From NCBI RefSeq assembly GCF_001053185.1, contig NZ_CSTD01000001.1, forward strand, positions 1,668,333 through 1,732,332: a stretch of 64,000 nucleotides of DNA, given 5' to 3'. The position numbers and the translations under genes are program-made. The notes under the pieces were generated by a model. It saw only the letters and a program-made list of their open reading frames with translations. It made no database searches and was not told the DNA's origin. Source of the DNA: Mycobacterium bohemicum DSM 44277 (GTDB taxonomy: Bacteria; Actinomycetota; Actinomycetes; Mycobacteriales; Mycobacteriaceae). Every line of letters begins with the position of its first letter. Within the stretch, counting starts at the first letter, position 1. Positions 28,595 through 37,175 of this stretch are shown here, one piece after another.

Positions 28595-28633
28595 GCGCAT
28601 CGAAAGTGAAGCCGCGGCATCGAAAGTGAAGCC
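28595..28633. repeat. Short tandem repeat, about 20-bp unit
   Basis: CGCATCGAAAGTGAAGCC and CGGCATCGAAAGTGAAGCC stand directly one after the other, a unit of about 20 bp repeated twice. The second copy runs into the hairpin described next. Only two copies, so not a CRISPR. Confidence 0.6.
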
Positions 28634-28671
28634 AGGGCGGGAAAATCGCCGAAATCCCGCCCTGGGTTCAC
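28626..28671. terminator. Inverted repeat between convergent MBL and lipase genes
   Basis: The arms at 28626-28642 (GTGAAGCCAGGGCGGGA) and 28655-28671 (TCCCGCCCTGGGTTCAC) pair with one mismatch over 17 bp around a 12-nt loop. A further partial copy, CCTGAGTTCAC, follows at about 28681. It sits between two convergent genes and can act as a terminator for both; it may also belong to a dispersed intergenic repeat family. Confidence 0.65.
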
Positions 28672-28701
28672 CCGCGAAGCCCTGAGTTCACACTCGAGCG
28701 C

Positions 28702-29763
28702 TTACGAAGACGGGCAGCCCTCGCGGTTGGTGCCCTGCAGGGCTTTCGGCGCATCGTCGATCGCGGTGCGCAGGACGTCGAGGACCTGCGGATCCCAGGT
28801 GAGGGCGGTCTTCCAGTCCAGCCCGGCGGCGCTCGACACGAAGATGCTGTGGGTGTCGTCGTAGGTGTAGCAGCGGCGGTGCGGCAGCACCGGATCGGCA
28901 ATGTCGACCGCCAGCGCGCTACGCAGCGCCACGATCCCGTCGTTGGGCCACACCATCGGGTTGACCTGCCCCGCCCGGGTGAACTTCTTGCCGCCGACCA
29001 GCACCACCGGGATCTTGTCCAGCACGCCCGCCTGGAACTGGTTCCAGCCGTCTCTCCCCATCAGGTATGCCTGGTTGACCTCGCGACCGGAACCGGCCAC
29101 CAGGCGCAGCACCTCGGTCTTGAAATCCTTCATCGCGCCCTCGCAGAACTGGTCGCCGGCGCAGTCCGTCAGGGGCAGGGCGTCATTGGCGTAATCGGAC
29201 AGATAGGACCCCTGCCACGGCGTCCCGACGGTGGTGAGCGAGCGGACGTGCACCGGGAAGTTCGTCGTGGTCAGCACCCGGATGGCGGCGCGCGAGTACA
29301 GCCCGCCCATCGAGTGTCCGATCAGGTCGACGTCGTCGATGCCCTTGTCGGTGTGCAGGTACGTCAGAAACCGGGCCAGATGCTCACCGGCGGTGTCGAT
29401 GCTGCCGGTGGAGTTGACGGTCATGTTCTCCGGCAAGGTGATCGGGCATGTCCCGAACGGTCCGAAGCCGGTCTGGTCCACCACCTGGCCGCGGCCGGCC
29501 ATCGCCGGGGAGGTGAACACCTTGTAGCCGTGCTTGAGCAGGTCCTCGCGGATCGCGGTGTCGGTGTTGCCCGCGGCCAGCCCGGTCGCGCACGCCTGGT
29601 CGGGCGTGGTGAAGGGGCTCGTCGCGGCGCCGCCGGAGACGATGACGACCGCTTGCGACGCCGCGCGTTTCTCCCCGGAACCGCCGCAGCCCGACAGCAT
29701 CGTCGTCGCCGCCACCACCGCCGCGGTCAGCATCAGGGCCCGTCGCACGAGGCCACCCGTCAT
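28702..29763 (-). CDS. Lipoprotein alpha/beta hydrolase (lipase-like)
   Basis: A 353-aa secreted, lipid-anchored hydrolase. The signal sequence ends in the lipobox MLSGC (Cys at about residue 26). The nucleophile is in IGHSMGG, with DLIGHSMGGLYSRAAIRV typical of the esterase/lipase class 2 group; a late His is in DDTHSIF. The frame is open to 30204, but the ATG at 29763 begins the signal peptide and overlaps the P450 stop by 4 bp (ATGA). It resembles the uncharacterised Rv1192 region. Joint expression with the P450 suggests action on the same hydrophobic substrate. Confidence 0.82.
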   Translation of the reverse strand: MTGGLVRRALMLTAAVVAATTMLSGCGGSGEKRAASQAVVIVSGGAATSPFTTPDQACATGLAAGNTDTAIREDLLKHGYKVFTSPAMAGRGQVVDQTGFGPFGTCPITLPENMTVNSTGSIDTAGEHLARFLTYLHTDKGIDDVDLIGHSMGGLYSRAAIRVLTTTNFPVHVRSLTTVGTPWQGSYLSDYANDALPLTDCAGDQFCEGAMKDFKTEVLRLVAGSGREVNQAYLMGRDGWNQFQAGVLDKIPVVLVGGKKFTRAGQVNPMVWPNDGIVALRSALAVDIADPVLPHRRCYTYDDTHSIFVSSAAGLDWKTALTWDPQVLDVLRTAIDDAPKALQGTNREGCPSS

Positions 29764-30974
29764 CGCACCGCCAGCTGCAGCCGCGTGCGCCGCCGGACCA
29801 GGATGCTGGGCAACCATTCGCCGACGTCGATCGCCTCGAACCAGGTCGTGCGGTTCAGCAGGTGGCCCAACACAATTCGGGCTTCGAGGCGCGCCAGCGC
29901 GGCCCCGACGCAGAAGTGCACGCCCCGGCCGAACGTCAGGTGGCTCTTGGCGCCGGTGCGGTCGAGGCGGAACTCGTCCGGCGCCTCGAAATGCGCCGGA
30001 TCGCGGTTGGCGGCTCCCCACATGAGCAGTAGATGGGAATTCGCGGGCAGCTCGACGCCGGCCAGCGTGGTGTCGCGCAGCACGTGCCGGTAGTGCCCGC
30101 GAAACGGCGGTTCGACGCGCAGCGTTTCTTCGATGAAACTGTTCAGCAATTCGGGATTCTCGCGCACCCGCTGCGCGATGTCGGGACGATCGGCGAGAAT
30201 CCACGCCGCGCTGCCCAGCAGGGACGCCGTCGATTCGCCGGCGGCGCTGAAAAGTGTGAGCATGATCCCCAGCGCCGGCAGTTGCTCGAGCTCACCCGAG
30301 CGGCAACGGGCGGCCAGATCGGCGATCAAGCCGTCTTCGGCACTGGCGCTTGCCCTTTCGAAATGTTCCAAGACATAGCCGGACAGCTCCAACGCCGCAG
30401 CGAACGCCTCCTCGAGCTGGGCGGGCGTCACGATCCCGTCGAGCAGGGTGGTGGTGGCGTAGCCGAGCCGGATCAATGTGTCGACGTCGCCATCGGGCAG
30501 GCCCAGCAGCCTGGCGACCACCATCATGGGCAGCCGGTTGGCGACGGCGCTCATCCACTCGATGCGGCCGTCCTGCAGGTTCTGCTCCCACAGCCGTTCG
30601 GCGGTCTGGACGGCGTACTGCTCGATGATCCGCACCCGCCTGGCCGACAGGTGCGGCAGCAGGATCTTGCGGTGCAGCGCATGGGCCGGGTCGTCCGCGG
30701 TGGCCAACGCGTGCGCGGCACCCCCGACCGGCCCCATGTCGAACGGGGTGACGGTGCCGTCCTCGCCGAAGACCATGGTCGCGGTGAGGTTCGACGAAAA
30801 GTCGCCGACCCGGTCGACGGCCTCCTGCACCGCGTCCCACCCGCAGACGGCGTAGAACACCGAATCGCCGATCCGCCGGACCGGTGCCTGGGCGCGCATG
30901 CGGTCATACAACGGATACGGGTCCTGGAGCGCCTCGTGGCCGAAGAGCTGAATCGGATCATCGACGACCGTCAT
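29760..30974 (-). CDS. Cytochrome P450
   Basis: A 404-aa soluble bacterial P450. Motifs in order are the I-helix FSAAGEST, the ExxR of the K-helix in EETLRVEPPF, and the heme loop FGRGVHFCVGAALARLE with the thiolate Cys. The open frame extends to 31121; ATG 30974 (MTVVDDPIQLFGHEAL) gives normal P450 length. It diverges from a TetR gene, with an inverted repeat between them, and its stop overlaps the start of the lipase. The substrate is unknown. FdxC elsewhere in the window is one possible electron donor. Confidence 0.92.
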   Translation of the reverse strand: MTVVDDPIQLFGHEALQDPYPLYDRMRAQAPVRRIGDSVFYAVCGWDAVQEAVDRVGDFSSNLTATMVFGEDGTVTPFDMGPVGGAAHALATADDPAHALHRKILLPHLSARRVRIIEQYAVQTAERLWEQNLQDGRIEWMSAVANRLPMMVVARLLGLPDGDVDTLIRLGYATTTLLDGIVTPAQLEEAFAAALELSGYVLEHFERASASAEDGLIADLAARCRSGELEQLPALGIMLTLFSAAGESTASLLGSAAWILADRPDIAQRVRENPELLNSFIEETLRVEPPFRGHYRHVLRDTTLAGVELPANSHLLLMWGAANRDPAHFEAPDEFRLDRTGAKSHLTFGRGVHFCVGAALARLEARIVLGHLLNRTTWFEAIDVGEWLPSILVRRRTRLQLAVR

Positions 30975-31093
30975 GAGTTCAGGCTGAATGCGCCCGTCCG
31001 CGGCGTCAACGGGGTGCGACAAAGTTGAGGCACGGCTCGACCGGGGGCCGAGGCTGTCCCGGATCGCCCACGTGGCACCATCAGCGCAGAGGT

Positions 31094-31121
31094 GTGAGAA
31101 AAGGTGTTGAATAATTCTCAC
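31094..31121. promoter_or_regulatory. Candidate TetR operator
   Basis: GTGAGAA (31094-31100) and TTCTCAC (31115-31121) form a perfect 7-bp inverted repeat with centres 21 bp apart, two turns of the helix. It lies between the divergent P450 and TetR genes, as expected for a TetR-family operator. Confidence 0.5.
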
Positions 31122-31169
31122 GCTAAGAAAAGTATGTCACCGGCCGGCGGTCCGAAGGAGCACATCGTC

Positions 31170-31712
31170 ATGTCGCGCGACGATTGGCTGCTGGGACGGG
31201 ACCGCCGCAGCGAAGCCGCGGAACGGATTTACGCCGCGGCCGCCGAGCTCATCTCCCGCAAGGGCTACGAGGCCTTCACCATCGAGGCGTTGGCGACCAG
31301 TGTCCACTGCTCGCCGGCGACGATTTATCGGCATGCCGGCGGTAAGGCGGCCATCCGTGACGCCGTCGTGGCGATCCAGTCGGCGCGCATCGTCGACACC
31401 GCGCGCGACGCCATCAAAGGCCTCAGCGGCCCGGACCGGGTGGCGACAGCCACCCTCGTGGCTTTGCAATGCCTGCAATCGGATCCGCTGGCCCAGCTCA
31501 TGCGGTCGCTACCCACGACCGCGGTCAGCGACTGGATCACGAACTCGCCCGTCGTCACCGACCTCGCGGCGGAAATGCTCGGAGAAGACAACCCGGACCC
31601 GCTCGCTGCGCAATGGCTCATCCGCGTCTTCCTGGCGCTGTGGTGCTGGCCGCTGAACGACCCCGTCGCCGAACGAGTCATGGTGCAACGCTTCCTGGGC
31701 CCCGCTACCTGA
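31170..31712 (+). CDS. TetR-family regulator, divergent from the P450
   Basis: A 180-aa repressor-type protein. The N-terminal helix-turn-helix is in FTIEALATSVHCSPATIYRH; the rest is an all-helical ligand domain with no recognised specificity. Three in-frame starts exist (GTG 31104, ATG 31134, ATG 31170). ATG 31170 has AAGGAG ten bases upstream and is preferred. It probably represses the divergent P450-lipase pair and itself through the inverted repeat at 31094-31121. Confidence 0.88.
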   Translation: MSRDDWLLGRDRRSEAAERIYAAAAELISRKGYEAFTIEALATSVHCSPATIYRHAGGKAAIRDAVVAIQSARIVDTARDAIKGLSGPDRVATATLVALQCLQSDPLAQLMRSLPTTAVSDWITNSPVVTDLAAEMLGEDNPDPLAAQWLIRVFLALWCWPLNDPVAERVMVQRFLGPAT

Positions 31713-31751
31713 GCGACGACCGAACATCCCCGACGGGTCTGCCGCCCGCGG

Positions 31752-32372
31752 TCACTGCGCTCGCCTTGCCCGCGCACGGTCCCCGGCGAATCCGCGCACC
31801 GCGTGGGCGCGCACGAACTCGGCGACCACGTCGGGATTGTCCATGTCCAGCGTCGAGGACGGCGTGCTGAACAGCGAGAACAAAATGCGCGCGAACCACT
31901 CGGCGGCGGCCTCGACGTCGAGGTCTTTGCGGACTTCGCCGGTCAGCCTGGCGGCCGACAGGTACGGCTTGAAGAAATCCACGCACTCGCGAAGCAGGAC
32001 GGCGGCATCCTTGGTCAAGAGCAGGCTGACCGCGTCTTCGTCGAAGTACTTCTCGGTCGCGATGACGCGCCGCGCCCGGGTCACGAATACCGCTGCGCGG
32101 CACAGCTTGTCCTCGAGAGAGGTGCCGCCGTCCATCGCCTTGGTCATCTCGCGGTAGAACCGCTGCGAGGCGTTTTCGGCACACGCCTCGACGATGGCGG
32201 CCTTGTCGGGAAAGTACTCGTAGACGGTGCTGCGCGACACGCCGGCCGTCCTGGCGATGTCGACGATCGTCGCCTTTTCCAATCCCTGCCTGCTGAAACA
32301 GGAGTAGGCGGACTCGACGATCAGCTCGCGGGTGTCCGCGATGGGACCGGAAGCCTCGGCAGCCTGACTCAT
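31752..32372 (-). CDS. TetR-family regulator at the end of the catabolic operon
   Basis: A 206-aa TetR protein with the HTH in ATIVDIARTAGVSRSTVYEY. ATG 32372 (MSQAAEASGPIADTRE) overlaps the alcohol dehydrogenase stop by one base (TGATG), so it is the last gene of the nine-gene minus-strand operon. Its position suggests control of that operon, perhaps with a CoA-ester ligand, as is common for TetR regulators of beta-oxidation. A palindrome in the divergent control region (39664-39676) is one candidate target. Confidence 0.88.
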   Translation of the reverse strand: MSQAAEASGPIADTRELIVESAYSCFSRQGLEKATIVDIARTAGVSRSTVYEYFPDKAAIVEACAENASQRFYREMTKAMDGGTSLEDKLCRAAVFVTRARRVIATEKYFDEDAVSLLLTKDAAVLLRECVDFFKPYLSAARLTGEVRKDLDVEAAAEWFARILFSLFSTPSSTLDMDNPDVVAEFVRAHAVRGFAGDRARARRAQ

Positions 32373-33442
32373 CACGGAACCAGAGCGCCCCGGGGCACCA
32401 GCCCGGCATCGGCCGACGCGAACGCGTCGTTGACTTCGGCAAGACGGAACGGCTTGGGCATCAGACGTTCGAACGGAAAGTCGGTGTGCTGCAGGAAGGA
32501 CAGGCCGATGGCCAGCGTGACCGGGTCGTAGAACATCACGCCGCGCACCGACTTGTTTCCGTAGACCAGGGCGCTCGGGTCCAGCTGGAACGTGCGCCCG
32601 ATCCCGACGTTGCCGACCTCGAGCAGTGTGCCGCCGTTGTTGAGAAAGCCGATCCCCTCGGGAATGACGCCCGGCACCCCGACGACCTCGAGCACCCAGT
32701 CGGCTCCGATGCCATCGGTGTGCTGCCGAACCCGCTCGGTGACCTCGTGGGTCGACATGCCGCTCGCGTCGATGCATTCGGTGGCGCCGAAGTCGGCCGC
32801 GACGTCGAGGCGCTCGTTGATCTTGTCGATGACGACGACGGCCGCCGCGCCCGCCGTCCGCGCCACGGCGGCGGCGTTGATGCCCAGGCCGCCGGCGCCC
32901 TGGATGACGACAGTGTCACCCAGCCGCACGTCGCGCAGCGCGAAAAGAACCTGGGCGAGAGCGCAATTGAGCGGTGCGACGGCCTCGTCGGTGAGACCCT
33001 CGGGCACCTTGTACAGCGGCTGTCGTCGGCTGGTGTAGTAGTACTCCCCGTGCGCGGCCACGAAATGCGGCTCGTGCTCGTGCGTCCGGTATTCGCCGGC
33101 CATCAGGTTCTGGCAGGCGTGGGACCGGCCGCGCACGCAGGCGTGGCATTGCCCGCAGAACCAGAAGTAGGGCGTCACCACCCGGTCGCCCACCGCCAGC
33201 GGCTGGCCGGTCGCGTCGGTGGACAGGCCCTCGCCCAATTCCGCGATCTCGCAGACCATCTCGTGACCCATGGCGAAGGGGCACGGCAGGGGCAGCTCGC
33301 CGCGGAAGATGTGCAGGTCCGATCCGCAGATGCCGGCCATGCGCAGCTTGAGCGCCGCGGTGCCCGGCGCGGGCGCGGTGAGCGGGAAATCGGCCAGCTC
33401 TATCGGGCCTCCGGGCGCCGACAGCAGCGCGAGCTTGGGCAT
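32372..33442 (-). CDS. Zinc-dependent alcohol dehydrogenase (MDR family)
   Basis: A 356-aa medium-chain dehydrogenase. The catalytic zinc ligands lie in AGICGSDLHI and MGHEMV, and the structural-zinc cysteines in the stretch CGQCHACVRGRSHAC. The nucleotide-binding turn is QGAGGLGINAAA with an acidic residue at VVIDKIN, which suggests NAD. It is 12 bp downstream of the thiolase gene in the operon. It may oxidise the alcohol made by the operon's P450 or process the product of the retro-aldol step. Confidence 0.9.
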   Translation of the reverse strand: MPKLALLSAPGGPIELADFPLTAPAPGTAALKLRMAGICGSDLHIFRGELPLPCPFAMGHEMVCEIAELGEGLSTDATGQPLAVGDRVVTPYFWFCGQCHACVRGRSHACQNLMAGEYRTHEHEPHFVAAHGEYYYTSRRQPLYKVPEGLTDEAVAPLNCALAQVLFALRDVRLGDTVVIQGAGGLGINAAAVARTAGAAAVVVIDKINERLDVAADFGATECIDASGMSTHEVTERVRQHTDGIGADWVLEVVGVPGVIPEGIGFLNNGGTLLEVGNVGIGRTFQLDPSALVYGNKSVRGVMFYDPVTLAIGLSFLQHTDFPFERLMPKPFRLAEVNDAFASADAGLVPRGALVP

Positions 33443-33454
33443 GGTGGCGATCCC

Positions 33455-34624
33455 TCAGCCGGCCGGCGCGAGGATCAGGCCGCTGGTGGGCACGCCGGTT
33501 CCCGAAGTGACCAGGACGTGCTCGACGTTGTCGACCTGGTTGTACGACGTGCCCCGCACCTGGCGCACGCCTTCGGTGATGCCGTTCATGCCGTGGATGT
33601 AGGCCTCGCCGAGCAGCCCGCCGTTGGTGTTGATCGGGAATTCCCCGCCCAGCGACAGGCGCTCGACGGTGGCGAAATCCTTGGCCTCGCCGCGGCCGCA
33701 GAACCCGAGCTCCTCGAGCTGGGCGAACACGAAGGGCGTGAAATGGTCGTAGATGAAGGCGGTCTGGATGTCCTGCGGCTTGAGGCCGGAATCGCGCCAC
33801 AGCCGCTCGGCGACCACGCCCATCTCGGGGAGTCCGGTGATGTCCTCACGGTAGTAACTCGTCATCATCTCGCCGTTGGCGGCCGCGCCCTGCGCCGCCG
33901 CCGTTATGATCGCCGGCGGCTGGCGAAGGTCGCGGGCGCGTTCGGCGCTGGTCACCACCAGCGCAACCCCGCCGTCGCTCTCCTGGCAGCAATCCAGCAG
34001 GCGCAGCACGGGTTCGATGATCCAGCGCGAATTCTGGTGGTCCTCCAACGTGATGGGGCGCTGGTAGAACCAGGCGTCGGGATTGGTGGCCGCGTGCTTG
34101 CGGTCGACGACGGCGATCCTGCCGAAGTCCTCGTTGGTGACGCCGTAGGTCGACATGTAGCGCTGCGCGTGCATCGCGACCCAGGCCGCGGGAGTGAGCA
34201 ATCCGAACGGCGCGTAGTGCGCCATGAACAACGGGGTCCCCAGGTCGGTGCGCCCACTGCCGCCGAAGCGCATGCCGGAGCGTTCGTTGAACGCTCGCCA
34301 GCACACCACCACGTCGGCGACGCCGGTCGCGACGGCCATCGCCGCGTGCACCACGGTGCCGGCCGCCGCGCCGCCGCCGTGATGCACCCGGGAAAAGAAG
34401 CTCAGGTCACCGATGCCGACGTTGCGGGCGATGTCGATCTCGTCGCTGGAGTCCATGGTGAAGGTGACCATGCCGTCGACGTCGCTCGGCGCGAGGCCGG
34501 CGTCGTCGAGCGCGGCACTGACCGCCTCGCAGGCCAATTGGAGCTCGCTGCGCCCGGACTCCTTGGAGAACTCGGTCTGGCCGATGCCCGCGATGGCGGT
34601 GGCGCCCGGCAGGATGCTGGTCAT
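33455..34624 (-). CDS. Thiolase-fold lipid-transfer protein (Ltp2-like)
   Basis: A 389-aa thiolase-superfamily protein of the SCP2/Ltp type. The position where classical thiolases have the nucleophilic Cys reads HHGGGAAAG, with no cysteine, while the C-terminal GEFPINTNGGLLGEAYIHG loop is kept. This pattern fits Ltp2-type retro-aldolases, which cleave a beta-hydroxyacyl-CoA and need a DUF35 partner; a DUF35 gene lies two genes upstream. The ATG overlaps the MaoC stop (ATGA). The reaction is inferred from family and context. Confidence 0.85.
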   Translation of the reverse strand: MTSILPGATAIAGIGQTEFSKESGRSELQLACEAVSAALDDAGLAPSDVDGMVTFTMDSSDEIDIARNVGIGDLSFFSRVHHGGGAAAGTVVHAAMAVATGVADVVVCWRAFNERSGMRFGGSGRTDLGTPLFMAHYAPFGLLTPAAWVAMHAQRYMSTYGVTNEDFGRIAVVDRKHAATNPDAWFYQRPITLEDHQNSRWIIEPVLRLLDCCQESDGGVALVVTSAERARDLRQPPAIITAAAQGAAANGEMMTSYYREDITGLPEMGVVAERLWRDSGLKPQDIQTAFIYDHFTPFVFAQLEELGFCGRGEAKDFATVERLSLGGEFPINTNGGLLGEAYIHGMNGITEGVRQVRGTSYNQVDNVEHVLVTSGTGVPTSGLILAPAG

Positions 34625-35082
34625 GCGCGCGTTCCGTCGAGCAGGCTCAGCACCGCGGTGCCCGAGACGTGATCACCAAGGCTGTTCGAGCCGGCGAAGG
34701 TGACTTCGACGAAGTTCTCACCGTCGGAGCCCTCGCTCTTGGACGTCACGCTGCCGGTGAATCGCAGCGGGTCGTCCGGAAAGCACGGCACGCCAAGGCG
34801 AATCGACAGGTTTTTGACCATCGCCTCCGGTCCGGCCCAGTCGGTGAGGAAGCGCACGCAGTATCCGTTGGTGGTCAGGATGTTCATGAACAGATTCGGC
34901 GAGCCCTGCTTTTGGGCGTAATCGCGGTCGTGGTGCACCGGCATGAAGTCCCTCGAGGCGATCGCGCCGGCGACGATCATCGTCGTGGTGATCGGGATTT
35001 CCAGCGGGGTCACCTCGTCGCCGACGTTGATGTCGGCCCAGGTGAGCGTCGTGCGGCCCTTGGCCGCTGTCGTGGGGTTCAT
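34621..35082 (-). CDS. MaoC-like enoyl-CoA hydratase (ChsH1-like)
   Basis: A 153-aa hot-dog-fold hydratase. The active-site motif is SRDFMPVHHD, with the Asp and His that catalyse water addition. It overlaps the acyl-CoA dehydrogenase upstream and the thiolase downstream by 4 bp each, so the three are translated as a unit. The nearby FAS1-like dehydratase lacks the His, so these two probably form a heteromeric hydratase as ChsH1-ChsH2 do. Confidence 0.85.
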   Translation of the reverse strand: MNPTTAAKGRTTLTWADINVGDEVTPLEIPITTTMIVAGAIASRDFMPVHHDRDYAQKQGSPNLFMNILTTNGYCVRFLTDWAGPEAMVKNLSIRLGVPCFPDDPLRFTGSVTSKSEGSDGENFVEVTFAGSNSLGDHVSGTAVLSLLDGTRA

Positions 35083-36203
35083 CGGATTCCTTCCGGATAG
35101 GTGGCGCCGATACTGGCCAGCTGTGCCGACGCGGGTCCCAGCGTCAGTTCGTTGTGCTTGGCCCAGAGGAAATAGCGGTGCAGCGGGTAGGTGAGATCGA
35201 TGCCGATCCCGCCGTGGACCTGCTGGGCCGTGGCGGCGACCCGCGCACCGGCCTCCGCGGCCCAGAACTTCGCGATGCGCGCCGCCCGGCGAGCCTCACC
35301 CGGGGGTCGGTCCCGTGCGATCAGCCAGGCCGCATGCCAGGTGGTCCACCGGATCGCTTCGGCGTCGATGAAGGCGTCGGCCATCCGCTGCTGCACCGCC
35401 TGAAAGCTGCCGATCGCTCGCCCGAATTGCTCACGCGCGCTGGTGTATTCGGCCGCGATCTGCAATGCGCGCTCCGCGACGCCGAGTTGGATGGCGCACA
35501 GCCCGACGAGCGCACGGGTGTACAGCGCACCGATCGCCGATCCGTCGCCGGGCAGCCGGTCGTCGGCGGAAACGGCGGCGCCGTCCAGGAATACGTCCGC
35601 GTGCGGTTCCCGGCCGGTGGTGGCGACCGGGCGGACCTCGACGCCGGGGGCGTCGGTGGCCACCAGGAACAGACCCGGGCCGCCGTCGTCGGTGGCGGCC
35701 GAAACCAGGACCGTATCGGCGAGCTGGGCGGCCGGCACCAGTTCTTTGACCCCGTCCAGCCGCCAGGCCGGCCCGTCGCGCCGCGCGGTGGTCGACGGGA
35801 GCGTCGGGTCGGAGCGGCCGGGCTCCTGCAGGCCCGCGCTGAGGATGCGGCTTCCCGCGACGACCCCGGGCAGCAATCGTCTTTGTTGCTCGGGCGTTCC
35901 GTGCCGCGCGACCGCGTCGGCGCCCAGCACCAGCGTCGCGTAGGCGGGCACCGGGGCGACGCTCCTGCCCACCTCGGCGAGCAGCATGGCGAGCTCCAGG
36001 AAGCCCCCACCGTTGCCGCCGAAGGTCTCCGGCAACGCCGTGCCCAGCAGGTCGGCGGCGGCGAGTTCCTGCCACAGCGCGGCGTCGAAGCGGACTTCGC
36101 CGGCTTCCAGTTCGGTCAGGCGCTCGGGGGTGGCCCGGCGCTCGAACAGGTCTTTCGCGAGCTTGGCGACCGTCTCCTGCTCTTCGGTGAACGTGAAATC
36201 CAT
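35079..36203 (-). CDS. Acyl-CoA dehydrogenase, ChsE-type subunit
   Basis: A 374-aa acyl-CoA dehydrogenase fold. It carries the three-domain pattern with REQFGRAIGSFQAVQQRMAD in the helical C-terminal part and the ending GGIGIDLTYPLHRYFLWAKH, typical of one half of the alpha2beta2 dehydrogenases that act on steroid side chains. A second dehydrogenase gene (37176-38360) can supply the other half. It is 8 bp after the DUF35 gene and overlaps MaoC by 4 bp. Confidence 0.85.
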   Translation of the reverse strand: MDFTFTEEQETVAKLAKDLFERRATPERLTELEAGEVRFDAALWQELAAADLLGTALPETFGGNGGGFLELAMLLAEVGRSVAPVPAYATLVLGADAVARHGTPEQQRRLLPGVVAGSRILSAGLQEPGRSDPTLPSTTARRDGPAWRLDGVKELVPAAQLADTVLVSAATDDGGPGLFLVATDAPGVEVRPVATTGREPHADVFLDGAAVSADDRLPGDGSAIGALYTRALVGLCAIQLGVAERALQIAAEYTSAREQFGRAIGSFQAVQQRMADAFIDAEAIRWTTWHAAWLIARDRPPGEARRAARIAKFWAAEAGARVAATAQQVHGGIGIDLTYPLHRYFLWAKHNELTLGPASAQLASIGATYPEGIR

Positions 36204-36211
36204 TGCGCCGG

Positions 36212-36610
36212 CTATCCCGCGGGCCGGAACTGGTGCAACACCAGGTCGTTATCGAAGGTCTCGTAGTAGACCTGCACGGGCATGCCCACCGTGACGTCGG
36301 CCGGGTCGATGCCGCACAGGTTCGACACCAGCCGCACCCCTTCCTCGAGATCCACCAGCGCGACGATGTAGGGATAGTCGAAGAACGGGAACCGGGGCTC
36401 GTGCGGCATCACGTAGCTGTACACCGTGCCGCGGCCCGACGACTCGATGGCCTCCCACTGCAGGGAACGGCATGCGGGACACATGGGGCGGGGCGGGTGG
36501 CGCAACGCCCCGCAGCCGCTGCAGCGCTGGATCAACAGCTTGTGCTCGCGCAGCCCGCTCCAGAAGAACTCGGTGTCCGGGCTGATCGCCGGCGCCAACC
36601 GGGATGCCAT
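36212..36610 (-). CDS. DUF35 zinc-ribbon/OB-fold protein
   Basis: A 132-aa protein with an N-terminal helix, a zinc ribbon (CSGCG and CPACRS) and an OB-fold (GRGTVYSYVMPH, VALVDLEEGVRLVSN). Proteins of this type bind thiolase-fold partners and complete the Ltp2 aldolase. In the cholesterol operon this domain is fused to the hydratase ChsH2; here it is separate, starting one base inside the end of the FAS1-like dehydratase gene (TGATG). Confidence 0.88.
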   Translation of the reverse strand: MASRLAPAISPDTEFFWSGLREHKLLIQRCSGCGALRHPPRPMCPACRSLQWEAIESSGRGTVYSYVMPHEPRFPFFDYPYIVALVDLEEGVRLVSNLCGIDPADVTVGMPVQVYYETFDNDLVLHQFRPAG

Positions 36611-37158
36611 CAGCTCGCCGGCCTGAATCGCAGCACGCGGAACCGCTGTCGCCCCAGCACCTCGCCGTTCTGATCGGTGTAGGTCGTCAACCAGGTCAGG
36701 AAGAAGCCGGTGCCCAGCGCGGTCTTCTTCTCGTCGGAGACGGACTCGTATACCGCCGTCGCGCTGATGACATCGCCGAGGCGCGGATACCGCTCGATCT
36801 CGAACTCCGAGTTGGTCGCCACGGTGCTGGTGTAGCCGGCCTCGTCGAGGAACGCCGTCGGGTTGCCGGTGATCTCGACGGGCGCGCCGCCGCGGTCACC
36901 GATCCCTTCCAGCTTGGGGGAGGGCATCGTCCACGTTTGCAGCATGACCGGCGGCGACACGATGCCGCCGAACCGCGTCGTCGCCGCGAACTCCGGATCG
37001 AGGTAGACCGGATTCATGTCGTCGAGGGCATGCGCCCAGTGCCGGATCATCGGTTGGTTCACCGGATCCGGTGCCACCGAAGGCTTTCCGGACCCCCCGG
37101 TGGGCTGGCCGACGAGCGCCCGCAACTTGGCGTGCAACTCGGAGTCTTGCTCGGTCAC
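36610..37158 (-). CDS. FAS1-like dehydratase (MaoC-N), non-catalytic half
   Basis: A 182-aa hot-dog protein. The region equal to the hydratase active site reads ALDDMNPVYLDPEFA: the Asp is kept but the catalytic His is a Tyr. This suggests a substrate-binding partner for the catalytic MaoC protein, like the N-terminal half of ChsH2. It is 17 bp downstream of an acyl-CoA dehydrogenase and overlaps the DUF35 gene by one base. Confidence 0.82.
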   Translation of the reverse strand: MTEQDSELHAKLRALVGQPTGGSGKPSVAPDPVNQPMIRHWAHALDDMNPVYLDPEFAATTRFGGIVSPPVMLQTWTMPSPKLEGIGDRGGAPVEITGNPTAFLDEAGYTSTVATNSEFEIERYPRLGDVISATAVYESVSDEKKTALGTGFFLTWLTTYTDQNGEVLGRQRFRVLRFRPAS

Positions 37159-37175
37159 AGGTCTTGCCCTCCTGA

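Noticed and set aside
28595..28633. CRISPR-like direct repeats
   Set aside because: Only two adjacent units with no spacers and no cas genes.
32486..34672. A 728-codon plus frame opposite alcohol dehydrogenase and thiolase
   Set aside because: No start signal or motif; both minus-strand genes are well supported.
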